A stretch of 64,000 nucleotides of DNA from Dryococelus australis. Its lineage: Eukaryota > Arthropoda > Insecta > Phasmatodea > Phasmatidae. This document shows positions 10,200 to 21,166 of the stretch, in pieces (position 1 is the first letter of the stretch; each line of letters starts with the position of its first letter). The notes beneath the pieces are model-generated. The model ran no database searches. It worked only from the letters and a program-made list of their open reading frames with translations, and was not told the DNA's origin. Location of the stretch: contig CM057003.1 in NCBI GenBank assembly GCA_029891345.1, positions 11,102,209 through 11,166,208 of the forward strand, in the 5' to 3' direction. Position numbers and translations under genes: made by a program.

Positions 10200-10564
10200 T
10201 ACATTTGCTCCACCTTGGGGCTACGGCGGTGTCGTGAGCAGCGTATGTAATAAGTACAGATCTGCAACATTCGCGAAATTATTTGGCTACAAGATATACT
10301 TCAGTTCGTATACGTTTCTCCTACGATTGCCATGGCACCGTAAGTGAGGTTTGTTTGGCACAACCTGCGTAGCTTTGCACCAATGAATTAACACTTCGAA
10401 AGATGGGCCCGAATAATGTGGAGTAGTGTGAGAGGAGGGGATGTGCTCACACCTAGGCAGCAGCCAATGGAAAGAACGACAGCGTGCATTGCATGTATTA
10501 TACAGGCCTATGAAGTTGAGCATGACGACAAATAACAACGTGAATTTGACAGCTGCCTAGTTAT
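10200..10564. other. Unassigned DNA
   Basis: No repeat or gene recognised. A minus-strand open stretch at 10287-10538 shows no domain. Confidence 0.5.
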
Positions 10565-10570
10565 GAAATC

Positions 10571-10720
10571 TTTACCAGGCGTTTATTGGCGAACACTGTT
10601 CCGCCATTTTGCAGGCGTGTACGTTTCGAGCTCGCTAAACAAGCGGATTTTACACCACTGTATTCTTAAAAACTCTGTGTTAATGTATTTATGCAGTTGA
10701 TGTCACACTGTGTGTCGTTT
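10571..10720 (+). repeat. Dispersed repeat family E, modules 3 and 1
   Basis: GCGTTTATTGGCGAAC...CCGCCATTTTGCAGGCGTG (10571-10621) matches the third module of 6570-7030. GCAGTTGATGTCAC (about 10694) matches the first. The module order is changed relative to copy 1. Confidence 0.45.
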
Positions 10721-10800
10721 CCACGAAAACATTTATGCGCAGACTAGAATTCAGTATCGTATTTGCACACTTGAGGCATCCCTTTTGCTACCAGCTATGT

Positions 10801-10980
10801 GAGTAGTGTGATTTAGTGGGTTCGGACGCAAGTTCCAGTGTCCGGCTTCCCGACTTCGGCCACCACCATCTTAATTCCGCCCGCTATCTTGCATACATCC
10901 GCCATCTTGGTCGCAGACAGCACGTTCAGGGTGAGCGAGCGGTATCTCTCATCTGGTCCACCTTACAGTGCCTTCAAGTG
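10801..10980. promoter_or_regulatory. YY1/Pho-type motifs in a short GC-rich segment
   Basis: CCGCCATCTTGG at about 10899-10910 is the reverse complement of the AAGATGGCGG-type YY1 site. CCACCATCTT lies nearby at about 10862-10871. Motif seen; function inferred. Confidence 0.3.
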
Positions 10981-11126
10981 GCCGCGGTGGGGGTGGTGGT
11001 CAGACTACTCACATCCCACCTAGGCGAACCGGGTTCGTTTCCCTGTTAGCATTTCCTTCCGGAGCTGCTCCATTCTCACCTCGCTTCGCCCTCGCCGGCA
11101 TTTAACACCTCGAAGTTAAGACTAGC
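10981..11126 (+). mobile_element. tRNA-derived SINE, copy 4 (internally deleted)
   Basis: The head GCCGCGGTGGGGGTGGTGGT and CGAACCGGGTTCG are followed directly by late body sequence (TTCCGGAGCTGCTCC) and the tail TTAACACCTCGAAGTTAAG. About 80 bases of the central body are missing. Confidence 0.85.
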
Positions 11127-11159
11127 CTGAGATTCTCCATGCCACTACCTTCGCTCGCT

Positions 11160-11243
11160 CGTAAACAGTCGCTATACGCACAGTTCCCGCCAGCTCCACA
11201 GTAATTATTGGTTTCTGCTACGTGCATTCAGAGTGTATATTTC
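11160..11243 (+). repeat. Dispersed repeat family E, module 2
   Basis: CCAGCTCCACAGTAATTATTGG followed by TTCTGCTACGTGC aligns with about 6669-6710. Confidence 0.4.
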
Positions 11244-11247
11244 TTAA

Positions 11248-11686
11248 CACTTTCCAGGACTACGCTCGAATGTAGGTCGAGGAAAAATATTCTGGAAATT
11301 TCTTCGCTATTTCGCTCAGGCAGTATGCCTGTGTCAAACAGTATCGTACAAGAACTCTACAGCTCAGTAACAATAACTTTCCTGACTGCGAAAATATATT
11401 CGTTACATCTCCACAAAAGAACAGTTGTGATTGTAAAACATTTTACGCGAATAAAGACAGTTGATCGGGACGAAAACTAACTCAGCGCCTTAGTGATTAA
11501 TGACGAGCCAATAATGAACGTTGCAGAGCACAATAAGCGTGTCCATTGTCATGTTGGCCTGCACTAGAACTGTAGTGAGTGGGAACACACAGACCAATAA
11601 AAACGGTGTTCCTGCAGTGCTGGCTATAAGTAACTCACTTATAACTTGTCTTGGTTGTCTTGTACATGTCTGCTGACCTCAAAGTG
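11248..11686 (+). mobile_element. piggyBac-type MITE family F, copy 1
   Basis: The left end CACTTTCCAGGAC is preceded by TTAA (11244-11247). The right end GACCTCAAAGTG is followed by TTAT, a one-base decay of TTAA. TTAA is the hallmark target of piggyBac elements. The termini match copy 2 at 20634-21049, which has intact TTAA on both sides. No transposase frame. Confidence 0.75.
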
Positions 11687-11690
11687 TTAT

Positions 11691-12310
11691 GCAACATTTC
11701 ACCAACCACTACTATAATTTACACCCACTACTATAATTTACGCAAAGTCTTACGCTCATGGATTACGCGCTTGTTTTGCATGCGGTAATTGTAATTTAAC
11801 TTATCATTTAATTGGGCACTTGACTTTTCCGCGCACGTAAACATATAAACGCACAGTAAATCACTAAGTGCAATTTAGTGGTCGTTTAGTTCTTTTACGG
11901 AGCAACTGCGCTCGTTAGTACTCTCGTATATATAATACAAGGCAGGAGGTAATAAATATAACTGTAATAGCAACATTGACTTTTCGCTTCTGTTTGCTAG
12001 GTTCACAATCAAGACAAAAGAACCAGACAATGTTTAATGAAAGAACTTAACATAAAACAAAATTTTAATTTTCCACACGTTCCCTTTAATAAGTTTTTCA
12101 ATAGCCATGATCGCTTAGACCGATGGTAATTGTCCGAGACTACAGCATGATGAGACATTGATTTGTACTCTAATAGGTCAATATGTGGATGTCACTTAGC
12201 ACTTAGTTTTTCTGTGTGTGGCATTAATTACGCAGGAGCGAAAAAAAATCTAAAATTCGATTTAAGGTAAACACTTATTTTTTTCTACTTCGGTGTTAGT
12301 TGTCAGCTTA
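11691..12310. other. Anonymous AT-rich DNA
   Basis: A short direct repeat of CACTACTATAATTTAC occurs at 11705-11740. Nothing else recognised. Confidence 0.5.
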
Positions 12311-12319
12311 TTCAAGAGA

Positions 12320-12571
12320 GAGTGAGTGAAGAGATTTGGGCGGCCCTTAACAGCGAGATCTTGAGAGCCGACGAGGGTGATTGAAGTGAGTATGGAGCGG
12401 CGTCGAAATGAAGGGGCGGGAGAAACGGGAGATCCCCGAGAAGACCCGCCGACCAACGGCATCGTCCGACGGGATTTCCATTTGCGAAAATCCGGTGACC
12501 CGGCCGCGAATTGAACCCGGTTCACTTTGGTGAGAGGCGAGCGTCCTAACCGCTCAGCCCCCGTGGCCCCT
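12320..12571 (-). mobile_element. tRNA-derived SINE, copy 5
   Basis: Near full length on the minus strand. Its head reads GGCTGAGCGGTTAGGACGC, a different box A variant from copies 1-4 and 12, with box B GGTTCAATTCGCGG. The flanks TTCAAGAGA (12311-12319) and TTCAAGCGA (12572-12580) are a 9-bp target duplication with one mismatch. Confidence 0.9.
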
Positions 12572-12584
12572 TTCAAGCGAAAGA

Positions 12585-12598
12585 ATATATATATATAT

Positions 12599-12633
<35 letters not shown>
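12585..12633. repeat. (TA)n microsatellite
   Basis: About 48 bases of TA repeat with one TTA interruption, immediately beyond the head end of SINE copy 5. Confidence 0.95.
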
Positions 12634-12636
<3 letters not shown>

Positions 12637-13730
12637 AATATTTACTTCGATTTGATTCTGTCCTTGTTTAAGTTAAGTTTATATTGTTATCCTTGACAAT
12701 TTTAGATATATGAACATACTTATACAAATTGTTTACTTATTTACTCCAGCATTCGTTAACATATCTCCAAAATATTCTTTTCGGTCTATACGTTTCGTCC
12801 AGTTTCTTAGCACAATCTTATTTGTTACAATCAACGCAGTTATTTAACAATTCTGATAAATACTAAAACTTAAAAATGTATAAATATAATTTTCTCATCA
12901 AATTAACATCCCACGGAATCCTGTATGAACAGCAAAGTGTTAATTCTTTCGATGCGTACCAGCCAAACGTGTCTATATGACAACCAAGAGTTGCAGCAAC
13001 TAGCAAATGTAAACAAGCATAGTTTCATGCGATGTCAATCGGAACAATCCCCAGTTTTCATCAATATTCCTTACGAGAAAATAACTGGGCCATAATTTAT
13101 CACGAACTCCCAGTTTAGTTAGCGTACTCGCGATGTATCTCGCGGGCAGTAGTTGGTTTCGCTTAAATGGAGGTTCAAGTGCTATGTATGACTTTCTGTA
13201 TCTGCGATACAAAGAGAATACTTGAAAACACACACAAAAAAACAACCACTAGACTATCATTATATAGGTTCATCTCAAAGGCGTGAATAGGCAGAAGTGT
13301 TATGGAGAATGCTGAAAGCGCTGCAATTACTTATGGATCACATAGAGCTTATGCCCAAAGATATATCGTAAAAATAAAACAAATCGTATACAATTTTAAA
13401 TTTGAGACGAGAATTCACCCTAAATAACGGAATTACTTTTATTGGAGGTAAAGAAAACAAATACAACGGCCTCGCCAAGTAAACTTAGAGTAAGTTTTAG
13501 CTTACATTGCTGTTAATGGCCATGGTTAAAAACTGTTTATGCCATTCTGCAGAATCTTAAGAGCTCTGTGCAATATCTAAGTATGATTTTTAAGGAATGG
13601 TGGTCGCGAAATTGTGACTCATGTACGTTTTTAATAACAAAATAACACGGTTTAAAAAGAACAGATAATTGCTGGGATATGAAGCCATTGTTACAATAAA
13701 CATCCTCACTCCTAGGTTCCAGCATTGAAT
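12634..13730. other. Anonymous AT-rich DNA
   Basis: Short open frames only. The minus-strand frame 13000-13245 has no ATG start and no recognised motif. Confidence 0.5.
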
Positions 13731-13980
13731 GGAGAGCGGAGTGAAGTCGCTTGGACGGCTCTAAACTGCGCTACGTCTTGGAAGCCGATGAGAGTGAAGC
13801 GAGGTGAGTACAGAGCAGCGCCGGAACGCAAGGGCGGGGGAAAAACAGAAGAACCCTGAGAAGACCCGCTGGCTAATGGTATCGTCCAGCACGATTCCCG
13901 CACGCGAAAATCCGGGAGCCACCCCACAGGGAATCGAGTCCGGTTCGCCTAGATGGGAACGCGAGTAGTCTAACCACTAC
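13731..13980 (-). mobile_element. tRNA-derived SINE, copy 6, larger part (interrupted)
   Basis: Tail, body and most of the head on the minus strand, breaking off inside the head after AGTCTAACCACTAC (13967-13980). The rest of the head, ending CCACCGCGGCC, is at 18086-18103, beyond the R1-like element. Confidence 0.92.
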
Positions 13981-14055
13981 AAATTTAAACAGCAACTACC
14001 AAATTATTAAAAAAGAGAAAGGGCAATCATTAGCAGCAATAATAATAATAGCTAA

Positions 14056-14511
14056 TATATATATAAAATATTAAATTTACAACATCTAATAACTAAAGAA
14101 ATAGCAGTAGCAAAAATTATTATTAATAATGAAGAACTGACATTAATTTCAATATATTTGCCACCACAACGGAAAATAAAAGATATATTAAAACAATTGA
14201 ATAAAATAATAGTAGAACTAGGTAGTAACAAACTAATAATTGCAGGTGACTTTAACGCGAAATATGTACTATGGCATACAAAAATATCAGACACAAGAGG
14301 AGAAGAGGTAATTGAAATAATAAACAAAAACAATTGGATAATTGGTAACGAAGAATGTGATCTATATACATTTGACAGCATCAACGGACAAGAGAATATT
14401 GATTTAACTATAACCACAAAAGATACGGAAAGAAAAATTACAAATTGGATAGTGAACCATAGTAGAGGCGATCACAAAAAAGTAAATTTTGAGACAGAAA
14501 CTGGAAATTGA
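14056..14511 (+). pseudogene. Apurinic-like endonuclease domain of the R1-like element
   Basis: The exonuclease-endonuclease-phosphatase fold is recognised from ISIYLPP, the metal/substrate loop IIAGDFNAKYVLW (GDFNAK at 14245-14262), the segment DLTITT and the terminal catalytic Asp-His pair (GDH, D-H codons 14470-14475). The N-terminal part of the domain, including the first catalytic Asn and Glu, is missing by 5' truncation. A TGA at 14509 ends the open stretch. In active relatives this domain nicks the target for reverse transcription. Confidence 0.85.
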
Positions 14512-14570
14512 ACAGGAAATCAAGATAGAGAAAAGATTATATTTAGAAGTTACTAACTGGGAAAACGTTA

Positions 14571-15083
14571 ATGAAGAATTTAAAAACGTTAATGAAGAAT
14601 ATAAATGACAGAATGGAAGAAGACACAATTGAAGAAACAATAGATAAATTCCGGGAAGCAATAGTTAACATATGTAATAAACAAGAAACAACAAATAAAA
14701 CTAAAAACAAAAACATAACTTGGTGGTGGAATAACGAACTAAAAATAATGAAAAATAAAGTAACAAATAAACACTGGAAATATAGGAGCTGTTGTGAATG
14801 TAATTCTAAATTGATTTATAAGGAAGATTACAAAAAAATTAGACGGGAATATAATAAGTTAATAAGGATAAACATGAATAATAAATGGAGTGAATTTGTT
14901 AAAGAAGAAGCGAGAAAGAGGCCATGGAATTTATTAGATAAACTGGTAAGGAAGAAGTTGAGGGAAAAAGAAACCATCAGTAGCATAAAAATGGGGGAAA
15001 AATACACAACAATTAAGGAAACATATAAAGTTATGATGGACAAACTTCTACCTAATCTTGAAGGAACAGAAGAAGAAATATGA
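14571..15083 (+). pseudogene. Linker region of the R1-like ORF2
   Basis: A 170-codon open stretch, lysine- and glutamate-rich, with the family motif WWWNNELKIMKNKV, then YKKIRREYNKLIRIN and KWSEFVKEEARKRPWNLL. Together they form the region joining endonuclease to reverse transcriptase in R1-type proteins. It begins with a 20-base local duplication of AACGTTAATGAAGAAT. It ends at a TGA at 15081. Confidence 0.8.
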
Positions 15084-15177
15084 ATACATACATTGTAAGA
15101 AGAAGGGGGAAAAAAAAAATCTGAAGAAATTAAAAAGAAGGTATTAAAAATGCAATAAAAATATGCAGCGTTAAAAA

Positions 15178-15960
15178 AGCACCGGGAATCGATCGGATGA
15201 CAATCGAAGTAAAAGCTGGAAAACAATTAAATCAATGCTAAAAAAAATAAAAATAAATGCTATTCATTAAACAGATATCCGGAAAAATGGAAAACAGGAA
15301 AGATAGTATTTTTATACAAAGGTAAGAATGAATTAAAAACAGAGGTTTCATCCTACAGACCAATATATCTCTTATCAACATTGGGCAAAATATACGGAAG
15401 GATTAATATATAGTAAAATTAAATCAGAAATAGAAAAAACGCTTCACGATAACTTTTGGAGGCAAAAAATCAACCGAACAGACAATAAATAAGGTATTAA
15501 ATTTAAAAGGAACAAGTACAAAAAATATTTGATTGACATTTCAGTTGGCATAAGCAACGCATTTTCAACAGTGACATGGAAAGACATTAAAGAACAGATT
15601 AATACAATACCAATAGGGAAAGAATGGAAATAAATTTGATGGGACTATTTGAATAACCGGAACATAATAGTACAAGATAATCAGATAATGTTTAAAAGTG
15701 AAATAAAGCACGGCTGTCCACAATGATCAGAAATAGGGCCAAGTCTATGGAATTTAGTAATAAATGATTACATAGTACAAAACAATAATGAGGATTCAAA
15801 AGTTGTGACATTCGCGGATGATTGTATAATTTTGATAGACGGTAATACAAGAAAGGAAATAGAAGAACGGGCACAAAAATTAATTGATAAAACTTTAATA
15901 CGGGTGAAAGAGAAAAAACTTAAATTATCAGCAGAGAAAACAAGTTGCCATTATTTTAAA
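15178..15960 (+). pseudogene. Reverse transcriptase domain of the R1-like element
   Basis: Motifs in order: APGIDRMTIEVK (15178 on), WKTGKIVFLYKGKNE with SYRPIYLLSTLGKI, a damaged motif A (LIDISVGISNAF), motif B GCPQ-stop-SEIGPSLWNL (15712 on, the Gly codon of GCPQG now TGA), and the catalytic box FADD at 15811-15822. Several frameshifts and stops break the domain. The two Asp of FADD remain, but the enzyme cannot be made. Confidence 0.88.
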
Positions 15961-16095
15961 AGGAAAATTAGATAAAAGACCGCCAGTGATGAAGTATCAC
16001 AAACAAACAATAAAAGTTAAAAAGGAAATAGATTACTTGGGCGCTATTTTGGATAATAGATTAAGTTTAGTCCTACATGTTAAATATAACCGAAA

Positions 16096-16790
16096 AAGTT
16101 AAGAATATATTTGGTAAATTTAAATAAACGGTATGGAATATCAAGAATTATAATAATAATAAAAAAGGAAATAATATATCAGGCATTATACCATAATATT
16201 ATACAATATGCTAACACTTGTTACAAAAATGAAATTGAAAATACACAAATAAAAAGAATACTAAGAGCATCAGAAAGATATGCATTAATAAAAATAATGA
16301 ATTTAACACCAACAACATCATATGTATCCGCGATAACTGTTAGTAAGTAAATCCCAATAGACTATAGTATAAAAAGATAGAAATATGATATATCAGGTCA
16401 AAAATGAATTAGACGAAATATAATGCAATGAAAATACATATAATAAGATAGAGCACAATAATATTTCGATTGAAAAAATAGAAATAATCAACCTATTAGT
16501 TTAAAAGAATTAGAGAAAGAATCTATAAACTAAGTGTTCTAAATGGGCAAACTGAGTACGATGCAACAGAAGCCGACCTAAATACACAAAATTACATTTA
16601 AAATATACAACACTGTTACCAAAGTAAAAGCAATATAAATAATTGTGTGTTGAAAGTAGTAACGGGACAATGTCAAATTAAAGAATATTTAGCTAAAATA
16701 AATAAAACAGAAGACGACAGTGGTCAATGTGAAAAGACGGTATACCATATTCTGTACTTGTGTGACATATTTAAAGAAGAAAAGAAATAA
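16096..16790 (+). pseudogene. C-terminal (thumb and Cys/His) region of the R1-like ORF2
   Basis: An open stretch up to 16348 carries the thumb-type sequence YGISRIIIII... with KRILRASERYALIKIMN. After a gap with stops, 16661-16790 reads TGQCQIKEYLAKIN...GQCEKTVYHILYLCD. This matches the C-terminal zinc-finger-like motif of R1/I/Jockey ORF2 proteins, with the Cys-X-Cys start partly lost. Confidence 0.75.
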
Positions 16791-16937
16791 TTAGAACAGG
16801 AATTGAAACCTTTTAATTACAAATGGCCATTACAAAAACATAATATATATGACAAGGAAATTGTAGAAATAATAAATGAAAGTATTAGTAAACTATATGA
16901 TTTGGTAAAAACTATGAATAATGATTTAACTGCGTAG

Positions 16938-17459
16938 TCTAGGGAGCGGATGAGAGTGTGCTGGAATAAAGGGAAGTATTGAGTGTGTGTGTTTGTCTAG
17001 TGTTTTATCGTTTAAATTAAATAAACATTATAAATAACCCTATCGTTTATACATGAAACAGAATTTTCAGTAAGTATTGATTTTTTGCAGAATAACAGCG
17101 GGGAAGAAAAATTGAAAAGCTCCAAACACGAAAAAGTTATAACGAAGAACATCAGATCTAAAATGAATGCAAGAAGAATTGAAGGAAATATGGGGAAAAA
17201 TAGAAGAACAAGGAGGAAGAAAAGAAAAAGAGAGAAAGAAGAATATGAAAGAAAATGGGGAAGAGAACAGAGAAGGAAAGTAGAAGAACAACAGAAGAGA
17301 AAAAGAGGAGAAACAGCACAAAAGAGAAGAAGAAAGATAAGATCTGAAACGGATGAAAGAAGAACGGAAGGAACTGCGGAGAAGAAAATCTAAATGAGGG
17401 AAAGCAGTGATTTGTGATAATATGTTCGTTGATAACTGTGTATGTGCCTGTGTAAAAAA
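16938..17459 (+). other. Purine-rich part of the R1-like 3' region
   Basis: 17085-17400 is almost pure A/G on the plus strand. It yields an open frame of Lys, Arg and Glu on the plus strand and a Phe/Ser-rich frame on the minus strand. Both are best explained by composition. TTTTCAGTAAGT followed by TTTTTTGCAG (about 17066-17091) gives chance-level splice-like strings. Confidence 0.5.
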
Positions 17460-17870
17460 AGGGGGGGGGGTGGCGCCCGTAGGAGTGGAGCTCCATTCCT
17501 TCGTCCGCCGAGAAACGAAGGCCTGGGTGTCCAGTAGGGGCACTTCGATGTCCTTGTCGATGCTTAGGTTGGAGCAGAACGGATGGCGAGGGGGATAAAT
17601 AAAAAGAACAAAATAGAATAGTACAGATAGGGAGGGGGCTGGGGGCCTTCGGGTTCGTGGGCTGGGCCATTCGACAGTTGGGTGCCATGGCGGACCGGCC
17701 GAAAGGCTAGTTAGCTGTGTGCGGGCCCGACGGCGTCTGGTCGCGTGGCGGATTCGTCGGAATCCCGGTCCCTGGTCTGTCCCGGCGGGGGCGGCGAAAC
17801 GGAGGGCGGCCGAAAGGATACCCGTCGGGGAGCTGTCTCGGTCGGGGCACAATAGCTCACCACCTTCCTA
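17460..17870 (+). other. GC-rich block inside the R1-like 3' region
   Basis: After a G10 run the composition switches abruptly to GC-rich with rRNA- or promoter-like CpG density (for example GGACCGGCCGAAAGGC). It returns to AT-rich by 17880. It lies wholly between the coding remnant and the 3' end of the element. Either it is a native GC-rich 3' UTR or an independent sequence captured there. No coding motif. Confidence 0.5.
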
Positions 17871-18085
17871 GGAAGTGTGAATGATGCTTTTGAATAGAAA
17901 TAGAATTTGTAACTTGAATTACGGGCGTCCAGACGAACAGCCGCTCTCCAAAGAAATGTAAATCTATGTAACTAATATACTGTTTGTTAAATTGTAGTAG
18001 TCATAATAGAATTGAACATCCTGTATGGATGTACTGCTAAGTAGGGTTAATGAAATAAATTTAAAAAAAGAAGTCTAACTACTAC

Positions 18086-18103
18086 ACACCCACCGCGGCC
18101 CCC
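18086..18103 (-). mobile_element. tRNA-derived SINE, copy 6, remaining head
   Basis: CACCCACCGCGGCCC continues the head sequence broken at 13980; compare copy 1 at 6001-6014. Confidence 0.85.
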
Positions 18104-18716
18104 TTTAAGCGGTGGACGATATAATTTTAATGCGCGACTCTGTAGCGAGTTCAGTGAACGCCTCTGTCGTAATTGCATGTGTGTCCAGTCCGTATATTAT
18201 GAGATACAACGGTCTGAAAAAGCCGGTTTTTAGCTATGTCGGAGGGCATTAAAATAACGTTAACGATGCGCGCGATATCTTTAAATTACCGTTCCGTCAT
18301 CGGGAACCTATCGGTGGCTCGTTTAATGATTTCTCAAACAAACGCGTTTTTATAACACGCTGTAACGCATTTCAAACGCTCGGTAGATGACTGCCATAGG
18401 CGGGGACTTGCGAAATTCACGTTATTATTAGTCATCAGGCTAAGCTTCACAGTACTGTATATACCGGAGACGGCAACGTTTCTCCATTGGCTGCTGCGGA
18501 GTTGTTAAGTTACTCCTTTTCTGACTCAATTAATTGCACGTGAATGGGGTACACAATTGTGTGAAGTGCTAATTTACTGGCGCAGAGTTGGTCAGGGCGT
18601 CTCAAATAAAGTATGGTCCAATGACAAACGTATTGCAAAATAAAAATATTTAAAGTTTAAACTGTCCTCAGATCATAACGCGAATTATGCAGATCTCTAG
18701 CTATAAGTATTGTAAG
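18104..18716. other. Unassigned DNA
   Basis: No repeat or coding motif recognised. Confidence 0.5.
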
Positions 18717-19147
18717 TTTAGTCTATGCACTGGTTCTTCACACTTTTAAAATCAAACATTTGAAAAATAACACCATCTATGACGTATTCGGTTGTTTCTA
18801 AATATGCCATGTTTCACGGGCGTTTTATTCTTGTGTTACCACAAAAAAAAATTATTTTTAATTATATTGAACAATGACTTATAATTTATCTATAATTTAT
18901 AATATGTCATTCATACTTAATATGGATAGAAACAGGGAGAAAATAGGTGTGTTGGTAATACCTAGTAATAAATAGTTTTCATAACAAAATATTTTTACAA
19001 TAATGGCGCATGAATGTGGTGCGTTGTCATTTTAGTGTAATTCTTTAAACTTGTTAAAACTTTCTTTGCATTAGGGGGAGGAATATCCTGGAATTAAAAC
19101 TTTGGCATGGCTACAGAAAAGTTGGAAGTAATCACGAAAGGACTATA
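18717..19147 (+). mobile_element. MITE family C, copy 1
   Basis: The left end TAGTCTATGCACTGG and the right end ACGAAAGGACTATA are imperfect inverted repeats of the family terminus TATAGTCYATTCA. Conserved interior strings are AATCAAACMTTTGAAAAAT, CTATGACG, AGGTGTGTTGGTAAT and GAGGAATATCCTGGAA. No coding capacity. Copies 2-4 lie at 24651, 29902 and 48494. TA is the apparent target; superfamily is unresolved. Confidence 0.8.
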
Positions 19148-20629
19148 TGAAGGGTATACCACGCGCTGATCTTTTCACGGACAAACAGGTGAAGTTATTT
19201 GTAAAGGTGTTGCGGATCCACTTCTCAGGACAACGACGACAGGGTGATGTATTTTAAACAACTGAATATGCTTCAGATAGATGGAGTGGGTAAGTCACAG
19301 CGGAGGGACAGCGAGAAGTGAGGGAAACACTGGTGGAAGGAAATCTGCTGCTTTGCCACCATCACAAATCGCGGCCCTTGCTAAGGATACGGCTATGGAG
19401 TCGCGAACGATACGTTCTGTACGATTTCGCATCTTATATTACACGCGGAGCAGTTACGAAAGAGTCACGAAACGAACAACTGTTATTTATTCCAGAAATT
19501 GCTAATTAGTATTTATTGTTCACAAGGGCTGTATCGTCTACGAAAATGAGCGGGTAATGTTACAGCGATGACTATAAACACAGTCAAATATATTCCAAGT
19601 GGTTCTTTAGCTTGCGGCTATACTACTTTTTAGAGCCGTAGTAAATTTTAATATCAGTTTATTGGTGAAAATGGACAGACTTCACGCGAAATTTTTTCCG
19701 ACACGAAATGAATTTTATAAAGAAACTCCATTCGTTATCTTCTATGAACTTCATTTCAGTTCATCTTACAAAGAAAAATTCGCAAGCACTCCAAATAACG
19801 TTATCCATTACTATAACAGAACGCTTCCAAGCCAAAAAAATAAAGCCTAATTTGACAGAAAAAAATGTAATAAATAATTAACATTATTTAAACAGAAGAA
19901 AAATCCTGCTCATGGCAATTTTTATTTAATGAGCAGTGTCACATTATTACTCGCTAAAATTCCCGTTAGTACAATAAAAAACGGAAAATTATCAACGAAA
20001 TTTTGTATCATGTTGAGTATTTGAAACTGTTCTTTCAAGGGCATTTAGAAAATTGGGCAAGTATAAAATTTAACATACTTTTTAACGCTTAGTCATTATG
20101 ATTCCTAAAAGAAAATGCTTCCACGAAATTCTAGCAATTAACGTAAAGGGGAACGGAAGCTCCGATCACAACGCTAATGTTTCGGGAACATTCTCACACC
20201 TTAATTACGAAATCTTTTTTTTTAACGTGTCACTTGTGTTCTGTAATTCTCGGAATCCAGAATTAGTGGCATTTTAATTGAACGGTCACTCTTCTCTTTT
20301 TATTTCTCTCGTTCAACAGGTTCTCTTCCATTTCTGCCGTGTCACCACAATGGCGCCGGCAATTTGACCAGTCACCGGCGTGCAGGGAAATTGTCACTCC
20401 CCCCCACCCCCACAAGGCTTGTGCTGACGTTGAATGGGAACGTATCTGGCCGTTTGTTAGTTCTATCTCATCTTGTTGCCGTTCGTGTTGGCCAACCTGC
20501 GGGGAAGAGCGTTGACGTCACCGATGTAAGCTAAGGCCCCCCTCCCCCTTCCCTTGATGTTTTCTTCTTTGCTGGAAGTGGGTTGATATAGGTTATCTAC
20601 TTTCAAACTTCTCAAACTGTAATTTATAA
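19148..20629. other. Anonymous DNA
   Basis: Mostly AT-rich, with a GC-richer interval at 19270-19480 and a C-rich patch near 20398-20412. The small open frames at 19281-19510 and 19662-19850 show no recognised domain. Confidence 0.5.
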
Positions 20630-20633
20630 TTAA

Positions 20634-21049
20634 CACTTTGAGGACAATACTCGAGTGTAGTTCGGGCAAAACTTGTTTGAATATTTCATTCCACATAAAA
20701 AACAAAACTGGTCCCAGTAAACTCACATCAATTCCCTATTTCATAAGGATTTTAAACAGGAACTTACACAACATCAACAACGAACGGCAAATTTTTGTAT
20801 GATTACGGAAATCAACGCGATGGGATGTACATACATCGTGTTACATACGAAAGACAATGTGGTTGGGAAACGGTAAACTCGGCACTCCATTGGCTATTAT
20901 CCAACCAATACGGAAATACTGGTGTCGTTTTGACCAGGAGAATGATGTCAAGGCACAGTAGAACACAGTGTCCCTGCAACGATATGGATATAGATGACTA
21001 ACGTCTAGCTTGTCTTTAAAGCTGGTAAAAGTGTGCCGACCTCAAAGTG
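20634..21049 (+). mobile_element. piggyBac-type MITE family F, copy 2
   Basis: CACTTTGAGGACAATACTCG at the left and GTGTGCCGACCTCAAAGTG at the right, each bordered by an intact TTAA (20630-20633 and 21050-21053). The terminal inverted repeat CACTTTGAGG and exact TTAA target identify a piggyBac-type non-autonomous element of 416 bp. Copy 1 is at 11248. Confidence 0.88.
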
Positions 21050-21166
21050 TTAAAACTATTTTATAATTCATTATGGAGAATACAGCAATAACGAATTGTA
21101 AGAGTAAAAATCACAATTTTGCTAAAAATTTAGTGGTTGCTACTTTCTACACAGCGAATACACTCT

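Larger units (their letters stand above)
13981..18071 (+). mobile_element. R1-clade-type non-LTR retrotransposon, 5'-truncated and corroded
   Basis: About 4.1 kb inserted in SINE copy 6, flanked by a 14-bp duplication (13967-13980 and 18072-18085, one mismatch). The 5' end lies inside the endonuclease domain, so ORF1 is absent, as expected from incomplete target-primed reverse transcription. Order: endonuclease, linker, reverse transcriptase, C-terminal Cys/His region, then a long 3' region ending AATAAATTTAAAAAAAG. The plus strand is extremely A-rich in the coding part. Endonuclease, linker and RT resemble R1-clade elements. Clade placement is from motif memory, not a tree. Confidence 0.9.

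Noticed and set aside
17067..17852. 261-codon minus-strand frame and a Lys/Arg/Glu-rich plus-strand frame
   Set aside because: They sit in the 3' region of the R1-like element over a purine tract and a GC block; the compositions are low complexity.
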